From: Methylobacterium sp. SyP6R
GTDB taxonomy: Bacteria; Pseudomonadota; Alphaproteobacteria; Rhizobiales; Beijerinckiaceae
DNA: 64,000 nt
Direction of reading: 5' to 3'
Assembly (NCBI RefSeq): GCF_019216885.1
Contig: NZ_JAAQRC020000001.1
Span: 2,542,001 to 2,606,000, forward strand
Shown here: positions 52,498-59,616 of the stretch, in pieces
Position numbering within the stretch: position 1 is the first letter of the stretch
Layout: the number at the start of each line of letters is the position of its first letter
Made by a program: the position numbers and the translations under genes
Notes under the pieces: model-generated
The model's input: only the letters and a program-made list of their open reading frames with translations
Databases searched by the model: none
What the model was told of the DNA's origin: nothing

Positions 52498-53718
52498 TCA
52501 GACCGCCGCCGGGGCCGGCCGCGACGCCGCCGCGACGGTGAGCGCCGCGACCGCCACCGCGAGCGGGCCGAACGACACCCACAGGACCACGTCCCAGCCG
52601 TAATGGGCCAGCAGCCCGCCGGAGGAGAACGAGCCGACCGCCATCGTGCCGAACACCACGAAGTCGTTGAGCGACTGCACCCGGGTGCGCTCCTCCGGCC
52701 GGTGGCAGTCGAGCACCATGGCGGAGGCGCCGACGAAGCCGAAATTCCAGCCGAGGCCAAGCAGGACCAGGAAGGCCCAGAAATGGGCGAGATCCAGGCC
52801 CGACAGCCCGACGACCGCCGCGGTCGCGGTGAGCGCGAGCCCGGCCGCCACCACGGCGGGAGCCCCGAACCGGGCGATCAGCCGCCCGGTGAAGAAGCTC
52901 GGCGCATACATGGCGATCACGTGCCATTGCAGGCCGAGATTGGCGTCGGCTTGCGTGAACCCGCACAGGTGCATCGCCAGCGGCGCGGCGGTCATCAGGA
53001 AGTTCATCAGAAGGTAGGACACCACCCCGCACAGGACCGCGGTGATGAAGCGCGGCTGGCGGGCGATCAGGCTGAGCGGGCGTCCGCCGGAGCGGTCGGC
53101 TTGCGTCGGCCCTGGCAGCCGCACGCCCATCAGCACCACGGCCGAGAGCGCCGCCACCGCGGCTTGCGCGAGGAACGTCGCGGCGAAGGCGTGGGCGGGC
53201 CACAGGTCCATCGTGTGGCTGACGAGCTGCGGCCCGATGATCCCGGCGAACACGCCGCCTGCCATGACGGCCGACAGCGCCCGCGGCCGACGCTCCGGCG
53301 CGACGCAATCGGCGGCGGCGAAGCGGAACGACAGCACCACCGCCGCGTAGGCGCCGCCGAAGAAGGTCGCCAGGCAGAAGATCCAGAACGACGACAGCAC
53401 CAGGGCGAGCGCCGACAAGAGCCCGACGAGCACGCCGCACCCGGTTCCGGCCAGGAATGCCGCGCGGCGGCCATGGGCCCGGGCGATGCGCCCGGCCGGC
53501 AGGGTGCAGGCGGCCATGCCGACGACGAAGATCGAGATCGGCAGGGTGGCGAGCGCCGGATCGGGTGCCAGCCGGCTGCCGATGACGGCGCCGGTGGCGT
53601 AGACCACGACCGAGTTGGCGCCGGCCAGGGCCTGGGCGAGCGCGAGGCGCAGCACGTTGCCGGTGCCGGTCGCGGCGGGAAGGGGGAGCCCGGCGATCGG
53701 GGCGGCGGGGTTCGACAT
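52498..53718 (-). CDS. MFS transporter
   Basis: 406 residues, about twelve helices, from the ATG at 53716-53718 (GGAG 9 bases before). RIARAHGRRAAFLAGTGCGV resembles the loop 2-3 motif; PERRPRALSAVMAGGVFAGI IGP follows. It resembles the YnfM/arabinose-efflux-like group of drug or metabolite exporters. Divergent from an AraC regulator about 500 bases away, a typical exporter-regulator pairing. Stop abuts DUF971's stop. Confidence 0.85.
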   Translation of the reverse strand: MSNPAAPIAGLPLPAATGTGNVLRLALAQALAGANSVVVYATGAVIGSRLAPDPALATLPISIFVVGMAACTLPAGRIARAHGRRAAFLAGTGCGVLVGLLSALALVLSSFWIFCLATFFGGAYAAVVLSFRFAAADCVAPERRPRALSAVMAGGVFAGIIGPQLVSHTMDLWPAHAFAATFLAQAAVAALSAVVLMGVRLPGPTQADRSGGRPLSLIARQPRFITAVLCGVVSYLLMNFLMTAAPLAMHLCGFTQADANLGLQWHVIAMYAPSFFTGRLIARFGAPAVVAAGLALTATAAVVGLSGLDLAHFWAFLVLLGLGWNFGFVGASAMVLDCHRPEERTRVQSLNDFVVFGTMAVGSFSSGGLLAHYGWDVVLWVSFGPLAVAVAALTVAAASRPAPAAV

Positions 53719-54082
53719 CGATGACTCTCCAGGATTCGAGATGGGCGAGCGGGCGCGCCAGGGCCGGCCCCGACCGGCCGTCGATCGCCAGCGACAGGAC
53801 CACGACATGGCTGCGCTCGCGCTCGGTCCCGGCGCGCGCCACACAGGCGGCGGCTCGGGTGATGCGATCTTGCGCCGCCGCCGATTCCGCCCGCATCGCG
53901 TGCAGGCGCGCCCGAGCGGCGTAGGGGAGGGCGAAATCCGGATCGGCCGCGATCGCGGCGTCGAGCGCCTCGGCGGCGCCCGGCCAAGCGGCGAGCAGGA
54001 GATCGATGCCCGCGCGGTCATGCGCGGCGGCGGCGTCGGAGCGGGTCGTGACCGGCAGGCCGCGGCGATCATGGTGGGCCAT
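53719..54082 (-). pseudogene. Truncated TTC38-like (TPR) gene, 5' part only
   Basis: From the ATG at 54080-54082: MAHHDRRGLPVTTRSDAAAA HDRAGIDLLLAAWPGAAEAL DAAIAADPDFALPYAARARL then AAQDRITRAAACVARAGTER ERSHVVVLSLAIDGRSGPAL ARPLAHLESW. This is the N-terminal TPR region of the TTC38/YcaO-neighbour family, which is normally over 400 residues. Similarity stops at LESW, immediately before the MFS start; beyond that the frame only overlaps the MFS gene. A deletion or insertion seems to have joined the two genes. Confidence 0.65.
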
Positions 54083-54208
54083 GAGGGTCTTCTTCTCCGA
54101 TTCCCGCCTGGAACAGCAAGAGTCTTCTCCTGCATGGCGGAGCACCGGCCGTCCGCATTTCGACGGGGTGCCAAGCTGTGGAGAATTTCCGCCGAACTGG
54201 AGCCCCGC

Positions 54209-55057
54209 ATGCGGTGGGTGACGATCGAGACGCCGCATGGTGTGAGGTCGCCGCAGCCGCTCACGGTGCGGGCGCAGGGCATCCCGGCGTACCACGCCTT
54301 TCCTGAGCACGCGCATGACTGGCATCAGGTCGTCTACGCCATCTCCGGCGTGCTGACCGTGGCGGTGGCCGGCCGCTCCTTCGTGATCTCACCGGAACAG
54401 GCGGTGTGGCGACCGACCGGGCATCGGGTCGGCTCGCTGCTCGGGGCCGCGTTCCGCGGCCTGTGGATCGCCGACGCGGTCGGTGCGAGGCTGCCGGGGG
54501 AGCCGACGGTGTCCGGCGTCTCGGCCCTGCTCCAGGCCCTCATCGTCGAGGCGGCGGCGATCGACGGGCAGGACGACGCCGACGGCTATGCCGGGCGCGT
54601 CGCCGGCCTGATTCTCGACCAGCTCCGCCGCGCCACTCCCCTGCCGGGAGCCTTGCCCCGGCCGCGCGGAGGCCCGCTCGTGGGGCTCTGCGAAGCGCTC
54701 TACGCCGAGCCGGCCGATGCCCGGGCCCCCGAGGCGTGGGGCCGGGCGCTCGGCCTGTCGGACCGCACCCTCGCCCGCCGCTTCGAGGCCGAGCTCGGCA
54801 TGAGCCTGCGCGACTGGCGCCGGTGCCTGCGGCTGTTCAAGGCGATCGAACCGATGGGCGGCGGGCTCGACGTGACGCGGACGGCGATGACGCCGGGCTA
54901 CGGCTCGACCTCGGTCTTCGTCTACGGGTTCCGGCACGACCTGGGCTGCGCGCCGCAGGCCTCCATGCGGGGGAGGCCGGCGGGGCTGAGGCGGCGAGGG
55001 GGACTAAGCCGTTGGGAAGACTGGCGCTTTCCCCTCCCCCTTGTGGGGAGGGGTTAG
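54209..55057 (+). CDS. AraC-family transcriptional regulator (repeat-encoded C-terminal tail)
   Basis: 282 residues from the ATG at 54209 (TGGAG 7 bases before); an ATG at 54134 is possible. An AraC_N cupin (YHAFPEHAHDWHQVVYAISG VLTVAVAGRSFVISPEQAVW) is followed by a double HTH (GRALGLSDRTLARRFEAELG MSLRDWRRCLRLFKAI and PGYGSTSVFVYGFRHDLGCA PQ). The last 20 or so residues (GGLSRWEDWRFPLPLVGRG) are encoded by repeat E1. Probably controls the divergent MFS exporter. Confidence 0.85.
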   Translation: MRWVTIETPHGVRSPQPLTVRAQGIPAYHAFPEHAHDWHQVVYAISGVLTVAVAGRSFVISPEQAVWRPTGHRVGSLLGAAFRGLWIADAVGARLPGEPTVSGVSALLQALIVEAAAIDGQDDADGYAGRVAGLILDQLRRATPLPGALPRPRGGPLVGLCEALYAEPADARAPEAWGRALGLSDRTLARRFEAELGMSLRDWRRCLRLFKAIEPMGGGLDVTRTAMTPGYGSTSVFVYGFRHDLGCAPQASMRGRPAGLRRRGGLSRWEDWRFPLPLVGRG

Positions 55058-55175
55058 GGGTGGGGGTGGTGCAGGATTAAGCGTCGAGCTCCACGCGGCA
55101 CCATCCCCACTTCCGGCTCCCCCCAACCTGCAGCGATACCGGGCAAGCCCGGGATCGCCGGGGGGAGGAGAGGCG
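55029..55175. repeat. GC-rich inverted-repeat block (family E, copy 1)
   Basis: CCCTCCCCCTTGTGGGGAGG GG, a GGGTGGGGGTGGTGC stretch, GCACCATCCCCAC in inverse, then TGCAGCGATACCGGGCAAGC CCGGGATCGCCGGGGGGAGG AGAGG. The last part recurs inverted at 57842-57885. It runs over the AraC stop. Confidence 0.75.
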
Positions 55176-55285
55176 TGCTATTCTCAAATGGCGAAGCGCT
55201 CAGACCGAGATGTGTGAATGCGATAGCCTGCTCGGGAAAGAGGGCCCCACGCCATACAACCGAGAATATCAGACGCATGAACACG

Positions 55286-55314
55286 AAAAAGGCCGGCACG
55301 AGGCCGGCCTTTTT
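55286..55314. terminator. Bidirectional intrinsic terminator
   Basis: AAAAAGGCCGGC (55286-55297), loop ACGAG, GCCGGCCTTTTT (55303-55314), a 12-bp perfect stem with T tracts on both strands. It lies 25 bases past the L,D-transpeptidase stop (minus strand). Confidence 0.85.
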
Positions 55315-55339
55315 CCATCGATTGAACCCTGCGCGCCGA

Positions 55340-55969
55340 TCAGCGCTGCACGATCACCTTCGTCCCCACCTTGGCGCGGGTATACAGGTCCATCACGTCG
55401 TCGTTGGTCATCCGGATGCAGCCGGAGGAGACGGCGGTGCCGATGGTCTCGGGCTCGTTCGAGCCGTGGATGCGGTAGAGCGAGCCGCCGAGATACATCG
55501 CGCGGGCGCCGAGCGGGTTCTCCGGGCCGCCCTTCATGTAGCGCGGCAGGTCGGGCCGGCGGCGGATCATCTGGGCCGGCGGGCGCCAATCGGGCCATTC
55601 GCGCTTCATCGAGATGGACTGCACGCCGTTCCAGGCGAAGCCCGGGCGGCCGACGCCGACGCCGTAGCGCAGGGCCTGGCCGTTGCCGAGGACGTAGTAC
55701 AGGCGGCGCTCGGCGGTGGAGACCACGATGGTGCCGGCGCCGTAGGGGCCGGAATAGGCCACCGTCTCGCGCGGGATCGGGCTCAGCTTCGGCACCGAGG
55801 CGTCGAGGGGATCGGCAGCGGCCGCCGGAGCGGCGGAGCGCACCGTGACGGCGAGCGGCTGGTCGAGGGGCTGGCGGGTGAGCGGGTCGATCTCGTAGGC
55901 GGCGGCGGGCGCCGCCCAGGCGGTGACGGCGCAGACCAGCCCGGCCAGGGCGGGAACGAAGCGGCGCAT
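55340..55969 (-). CDS. L,D-transpeptidase (YkuD), periplasmic
   Basis: 209 residues from the ATG at 55967-55969. Signal MRRFVPALAGLVCAVTAWAA PAAA. The YkuD domain (about 85-209) begins GTIVVSTAERRLYYVLGNGQ and contains the catalytic IHGSNEPETIGTAVSSGCIR M with His, Ser, Gly-Cys. Makes 3-3 peptidoglycan cross-links or anchors proteins. Ends with VGTKVIVQR, typical of the family. Confidence 0.94.
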   Translation of the reverse strand: MRRFVPALAGLVCAVTAWAAPAAAYEIDPLTRQPLDQPLAVTVRSAAPAAAADPLDASVPKLSPIPRETVAYSGPYGAGTIVVSTAERRLYYVLGNGQALRYGVGVGRPGFAWNGVQSISMKREWPDWRPPAQMIRRRPDLPRYMKGGPENPLGARAMYLGGSLYRIHGSNEPETIGTAVSSGCIRMTNDDVMDLYTRAKVGTKVIVQR

Positions 55970-56175
55970 GAAAGCCTCTTGGCAAGGACAGCTTGGACGG
56001 GGACGCGCGGAGCGAGGACGGTGCGAACGCGACCAGCACCGTACGGCGGAACCAATAGCCAAGCCGTAAACGCCCACGTCTCAAAGCCAAGCTTAAATCC
56101 GGCCAAGCTTCGCGGTTGCGAAGGCGGCGTTGTGCCCGCGCCACACCGTGGCGGCGCGGGCACGTTTCCGGTGTG

Positions 56176-56820
56176 TTACTGAAGCGCCGCGAGGGTGCGC
56201 CGCGCCCGCTCGGTGATGGCGGAGAAATTCCCGGCGCGAATCTCGGCCTCCGGCGCCAGCCACGAGCCGCCCACCGCCGCGACGTTCGGGAGCGCCAGCC
56301 AGGCCTTCGCATCGGCCTCGCCGATCCCGCCGGTCGGACAGAACCGGGCCTGCGGGAACGGGCCGCCGAGGGCCTTGAGCGCCGCCATGCCGCCCGCCGG
56401 CACGGCGGGGAAGAACTTCGCCACCGTGAAGCCGGCGGCGAGCACCTGCATCAGGTCGGAGGGCGTGGCGATGCCGGGCATGAACACCATGTCGCTGGCG
56501 GCCGCCGCCCGCAGGAGGTCCGGCGTCGCCCCGGGGCTGAGCGCGAAGCGGGCGCCGAGGGCATGGGCGGTCTCGAGGTCGGCCGGCGTGAGCACCGTGC
56601 CGAGGCCGACCACGGCCTCGGGCACCTCCGCCATGATCGCCTTCGCGGCGTCCCGCGCCACCGGGGTGCGCAGGGTGATCTCCAGCGTGGTGATGCCGCC
56701 GGCCACCAGGGCGCGGGCGAGCGGCACCGCATGGGCGAGTTCCGGTACGGTAATGACCGGGATCACCGGCGAGGCGGCGAGCAGCGCGTCGAGGCGCTGG
56801 CTGCGGGATTCGGTGGTCAT
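56176..56820 (-). CDS. eda: 2-dehydro-3-deoxy-6-phosphogluconate (KDPG) aldolase
   Basis: Class I aldolase cleaving KDPG to pyruvate and glyceraldehyde 3-phosphate. 214 residues. IPVITVPELAHAVPLARALV AGG, TTLEITLRTPVARDA, VVGLGTVLTPADLETAHALG, FALSPGATPDLL, and the Schiff-base lysine in FTVAKFFPAVPAGGMAALKA LGGPFPQARFCPTGGI. Follows kdgK by 16 bases, one operon. Confidence 0.95.
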   Translation of the reverse strand: MTTESRSQRLDALLAASPVIPVITVPELAHAVPLARALVAGGITTLEITLRTPVARDAAKAIMAEVPEAVVGLGTVLTPADLETAHALGARFALSPGATPDLLRAAAASDMVFMPGIATPSDLMQVLAAGFTVAKFFPAVPAGGMAALKALGGPFPQARFCPTGGIGEADAKAWLALPNVAAVGGSWLAPEAEIRAGNFSAITERARRTLAALQ

Positions 56821-56836
56821 GGACGTCCCTGTCCTT

Positions 56837-57757
56837 TCAAGCGAGCGGCAGGTCGGGCATCGCCGACCGGGGGATCACGGCGCCGCGATGGCCGATCACG
56901 GTGCCGGCGAGGCGGTGGCCGCACGCGGCGGCCTCGGCGGGAGCGCGACCGGCGAGCCGCGCCGCCATGTAGGCCGCCGCGAAGCTGTCGCCCGCCGCGG
57001 TGGTGTCGACGACCGCGTCCACGGCCAGGGCCGGAACCGTGACGTCCTCGGTTCCGCTCAGCACCCGCACGCTCGGCGGCGAGCCGCCGCCCTTCAGCAC
57101 GATCTCGCAGCGGCCGTGATGGCGCAAAACCTCCTCCTCAGCGTCCGGCCCGTAGAGCCAGTCGAGGTCTTCCGCGGAGGCGAAGATCAGGTCGGCCGCC
57201 GCCATCGCCTCGCGGAAGGCGGCTTGCGCCTTCGCCTTGTCGGGCCAGCCGCGGGGCCGGTAATTGGTGTCGAAGGCCACCCGCCCGCCTCGGGCCTGCA
57301 CGGCTCGGCAGGTCTCGGCAAGGGCCTCCCGCCCGGCCTCGCCGTAGAGCGACAGGCTGATGCCCGACACGTAGACGAGGTCGTAGCCCGCCAGGGCGGC
57401 ACGCGTCTCGGCGGCACCGGGGCCGGAAAACAGGTCGCGGGCGGCGGCGCTGTCGCGCCAGTAATGGAAGCTGCGCTCGCCCGATGCGTCGGTGCGGATG
57501 ATGTAGAGCCCCGGCATCCGCCCGGGCAGGCGCCGCACCTGGCCCGTGCCGACCCCTTCGGCGGCCCAGGCCGCCAGCATCTCCTCGCTCCACGGATCGT
57601 CGCCGAGCGCCGTCACGTAATCGACCGCGACGCCGAGGCGAGCGAGGTAGAGGGCGGTGTTGAGCGTATCGCCGCCGTAGCCGCGCAGCAGGCTGCCGTC
57701 GGGTCGCTCCGACAGCTCCATCATGCACTCGCCGATGCAGGCGACCCTGGTTGCCAT
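56837..57757 (-). CDS. kdgK: 2-keto-3-deoxygluconate kinase (PfkB family)
   Basis: 306 residues. Ribokinase-fold: CIGECMMELSERPDGSLLRG YGGDTLNTALYLARLG at the start and the DTTAAGDSFAAAYMA anion-hole/catalytic Asp near the end. GLYIIRTDASGERSFHYWRD is the KDG-kinase pattern. Phosphorylates KDG to KDPG, the substrate of the adjacent aldolase, so the pair feeds KDG from uronate or sugar-acid breakdown into central metabolism. No edd or transporter is adjacent. Confidence 0.93.
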   Translation of the reverse strand: MATRVACIGECMMELSERPDGSLLRGYGGDTLNTALYLARLGVAVDYVTALGDDPWSEEMLAAWAAEGVGTGQVRRLPGRMPGLYIIRTDASGERSFHYWRDSAAARDLFSGPGAAETRAALAGYDLVYVSGISLSLYGEAGREALAETCRAVQARGGRVAFDTNYRPRGWPDKAKAQAAFREAMAAADLIFASAEDLDWLYGPDAEEEVLRHHGRCEIVLKGGGSPPSVRVLSGTEDVTVPALAVDAVVDTTAAGDSFAAAYMAARLAGRAPAEAAACGHRLAGTVIGHRGAVIPRSAMPDLPLA

Positions 57758-58224
57758 CGTGTTCGTTCCTCTCCCGTCGTGCCGGCGGATCGACGCTCCG
57801 TCTCGAGATCAAGGCCGGGATCAAGGCATCGACGATGCGGGCGTCGTCCTCTCCCCGGCGATCCCGGGCCTGCCCGGTATCGCTGCAAGCTGCGGGATGG
57901 GGCCGTGCAACGCGCGAGCTTTCTCCGGCACCCCCCACCTCCGGCTCCTCCCCACAAGGCGGAGGAGAGGTGCCGTGTCAACGGCCTCTCCTCCGCCGCG
58001 CAACGTGCTGCCCTTGGGTGATATGTCCTGAGTTAACTCTTGAACGGTCCGGGGACGGGGTTAAAAGCGTTGACCCAGCGTCGCCTTTGGGCGAACGCAG
58101 CGAAGGAGCCCGCGACGGTCTGAACCCGCCGCGGAGGACGGTTCGACACCAAAAAAGGCAGCCGCCGATCACGTCAGACACCCGGGATCGCCAGACCCCC
58201 GCCGTCTTCCGGAGTTCGCTCGCC
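57758..58224. other. Intergenic region with family E repeat
   Basis: 467 bases with no gene. Repeat E2 occupies about 57842-57985. The remainder, 57986-58224, has a mildly AT-rich segment (GAGTTAACTCTTGAACGG near 58031-58048) that may hold the promoter of the small genes to the right. Otherwise nothing seen. Confidence 0.45.
57842..57985. repeat. Family E repeat, copy 2
   Basis: CCTCTCCCCGGCGATCCCGG GCCTGCCCGGTATCGCTGCA is the reverse complement of the 3' part of copy 1. It is followed by GGCACCCCCCACCTCCGGCT and a TCCTCC/GGAGGA pair ending in GCGGAGGAGAGGTGCC. Confidence 0.7.
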
Positions 58225-58458
58225 ATGCCCCTCTATCGCCTGCTCTCCACCTCACGCGACCGAAGCGGGGCCCATCCGCTTCACGATCTGCCGATCGTGG
58301 CGCCGAGCGTGCGCCACGCCGCCGCCCGTGTGCTCGGACGGGCCGACGAGGTCTTCGGCGACCGGACCGGCGAGGCCTGGCTCGTGACCGAGGACGGCGC
58401 CCGGGTCTGGAGCCTGAGCCTCGAGGCCGAGGAGGCCGAGGGCGGGGCCCTGTCCTGA
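58225..58458 (+). CDS. Small conserved-type hypothetical protein (77 aa)
   Basis: MPLYRLLSTSRDRSGAHPLH DLPIVAPSVRHAAARVLGRA DEVFGDRTGEAWLVTEDGAR VWSLSLEAEEAEGGALS. Natural-looking composition, no signal peptide or membrane segment, GGAG 11 bases before the ATG. Not recognised. Lies 85 bases before a secreted small protein on the same strand. Confidence 0.55.
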   Translation: MPLYRLLSTSRDRSGAHPLHDLPIVAPSVRHAAARVLGRADEVFGDRTGEAWLVTEDGARVWSLSLEAEEAEGGALS

Positions 58459-58543
58459 CCCATTCGCCTTCTTGCGCCTTGCTGACGCCGCATGCGCCGC
58501 GCATCGGGACGGCCCCGAGACCCGTTCCGAGATCCCCGATTCG

Positions 58544-58912
58544 ATGAGAATCCCGCTTCAGAGCGCTGCGTTACCGAAGCTCGTGTTCCTGGGCGCCGCG
58601 ACCGGACTCGCCCTGGCCGCCACCCCGGCCGCCGCCGATTGGCGCTACTGTCTCGCCCGCGGGCCCTCCCGCACGGTCTACCTGTCGGCGCCGTTCTCGA
58701 CCGTCGCCGCGATGCCGTCCCTCGACGCCGCTTTCGGGCGCATGCTCGACCGGACCCACCGCGCCCACGACCCCGTCCAGTGTCCCCGCGCCGAGGATGC
58801 CGCGTCCTTGCGGGCGATGCGGCACACCGCCCTGCGCTACAACCGCCAGGACGGCGTGACCGTGGTCGAGATCGACTGGACCCCCGACCGCGACGCCGCC
58901 GCCAAGCTTTAG
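58544..58912 (+). CDS. Small secreted protein of unknown function (122 aa)
   Basis: Sec signal MRIPLQSAALPKLVFLGAAT GLALAATPAAA, then DWRYCLARGPSRTVYLSAPF and HDPVQCPRAEDAASLRAMRH with two cysteines that could form a disulfide. Ends VVEIDWTPDRDAAAKL. I do not recognise the family; similar small proteins with WRYC...VYLS motifs seem typical of Methylobacterium-like genomes, which is an impression rather than a search result. Confidence 0.65.
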   Translation: MRIPLQSAALPKLVFLGAATGLALAATPAAADWRYCLARGPSRTVYLSAPFSTVAAMPSLDAAFGRMLDRTHRAHDPVQCPRAEDAASLRAMRHTALRYNRQDGVTVVEIDWTPDRDAAAKL

Positions 58913-58959
58913 CACGTCGCTCCCGTGCAGGGTCGCCCCTGCGCTTCCGCGCCGACAAT

Positions 58960-59036
58960 CGACCACGCGCGTCCGCGCGGATGGCGACCACGCGCGTCCG
59001 CGCGCATGACCGATCACGCGCTTCCACGCGCATGGC
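58960..59036. repeat. Three imperfect 25-26 bp tandem repeats
   Basis: Units at 58960-58984, 58985-59010 and 59011-59036 of the form CGACCACGCGCGTCCGCGCG nATGG; the third is more divergent. Located between the secreted protein and marR; each unit contains a CGCGCG palindromic core. Confidence 0.7.
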
Positions 59037-59124
59037 CGTCCCGCGCCGGCCGCGCTTCCAGCCGAATCGTTAGCATCCTATCTATGAGGCCGATCAATCA
59101 TCGGTTTGGCCGAACGCGACGGCG

Positions 59125-59616
59125 ATGCGACGCGACCTTCTGCAATCCCTCACCCTCACCCTGCTCCAGGCCGGGCGCGTCTGGCGGCGGGCCGCCGACG
59201 AGGTCGTGACCGCCTACGGGCTGACCGAGGCGACGGCCCTGCCGCTCCTGCTGATCGGGCGGCTCGGCGGCGACCTGCGCCAGACCACGCTCGCCGACGC
59301 GCTGGGCGTCGAGGGCCCGAGCCTGGTGCGGCTCCTCGACCAGCTCTGCGAGGCCGGCCTCGTCACCCGCCGGGAGGACCCGACCGATCGCCGCGCCAAG
59401 GTCCTGCACCTGACGGAGGAGGGCCGCGCCCGCGCCGCCGCCATCGAGGCGCGGTTCGACACGTTGCGCGCGGCGGTCTTCACCCATGTCGGCGACGACG
59501 ACCTGCGGGCGGCGTTGACGGTGTTGCGCGCGCTCCAGGCCGAGGGCCCGCGCGGGGCGAGCCTCGCCTGCGGCTCGGACGCCTCACCGCATCCGGTCAC
59601 CGGAGGACGCCCGTGA
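59125..59616 (+). CDS. MarR-family transcriptional regulator
   Basis: 163 residues. Winged-helix core: AYGLTEATALPLLLIGRLGG DLRQTTLADALGVEGPSLVR LLDQLCEAGLVTRREDPTDR RAKVLHLTEEG, with the conserved DxRxK wing. First gene of a marR-FUSC-DUF1656-hlyD operon (GTGA overlap with the FUSC gene), so it probably controls that exporter in response to an aromatic or phenolic ligand. Confidence 0.93.
   Translation: MRRDLLQSLTLTLLQAGRVWRRAADEVVTAYGLTEATALPLLLIGRLGGDLRQTTLADALGVEGPSLVRLLDQLCEAGLVTRREDPTDRRAKVLHLTEEGRARAAAIEARFDTLRAAVFTHVGDDDLRAALTVLRALQAEGPRGASLACGSDASPHPVTGGRP

Noticed and set aside
58960..59036. Possible CRISPR array
   Set aside because: Units are directly adjacent with no unique spacers and only three copies; a simple tandem repeat.
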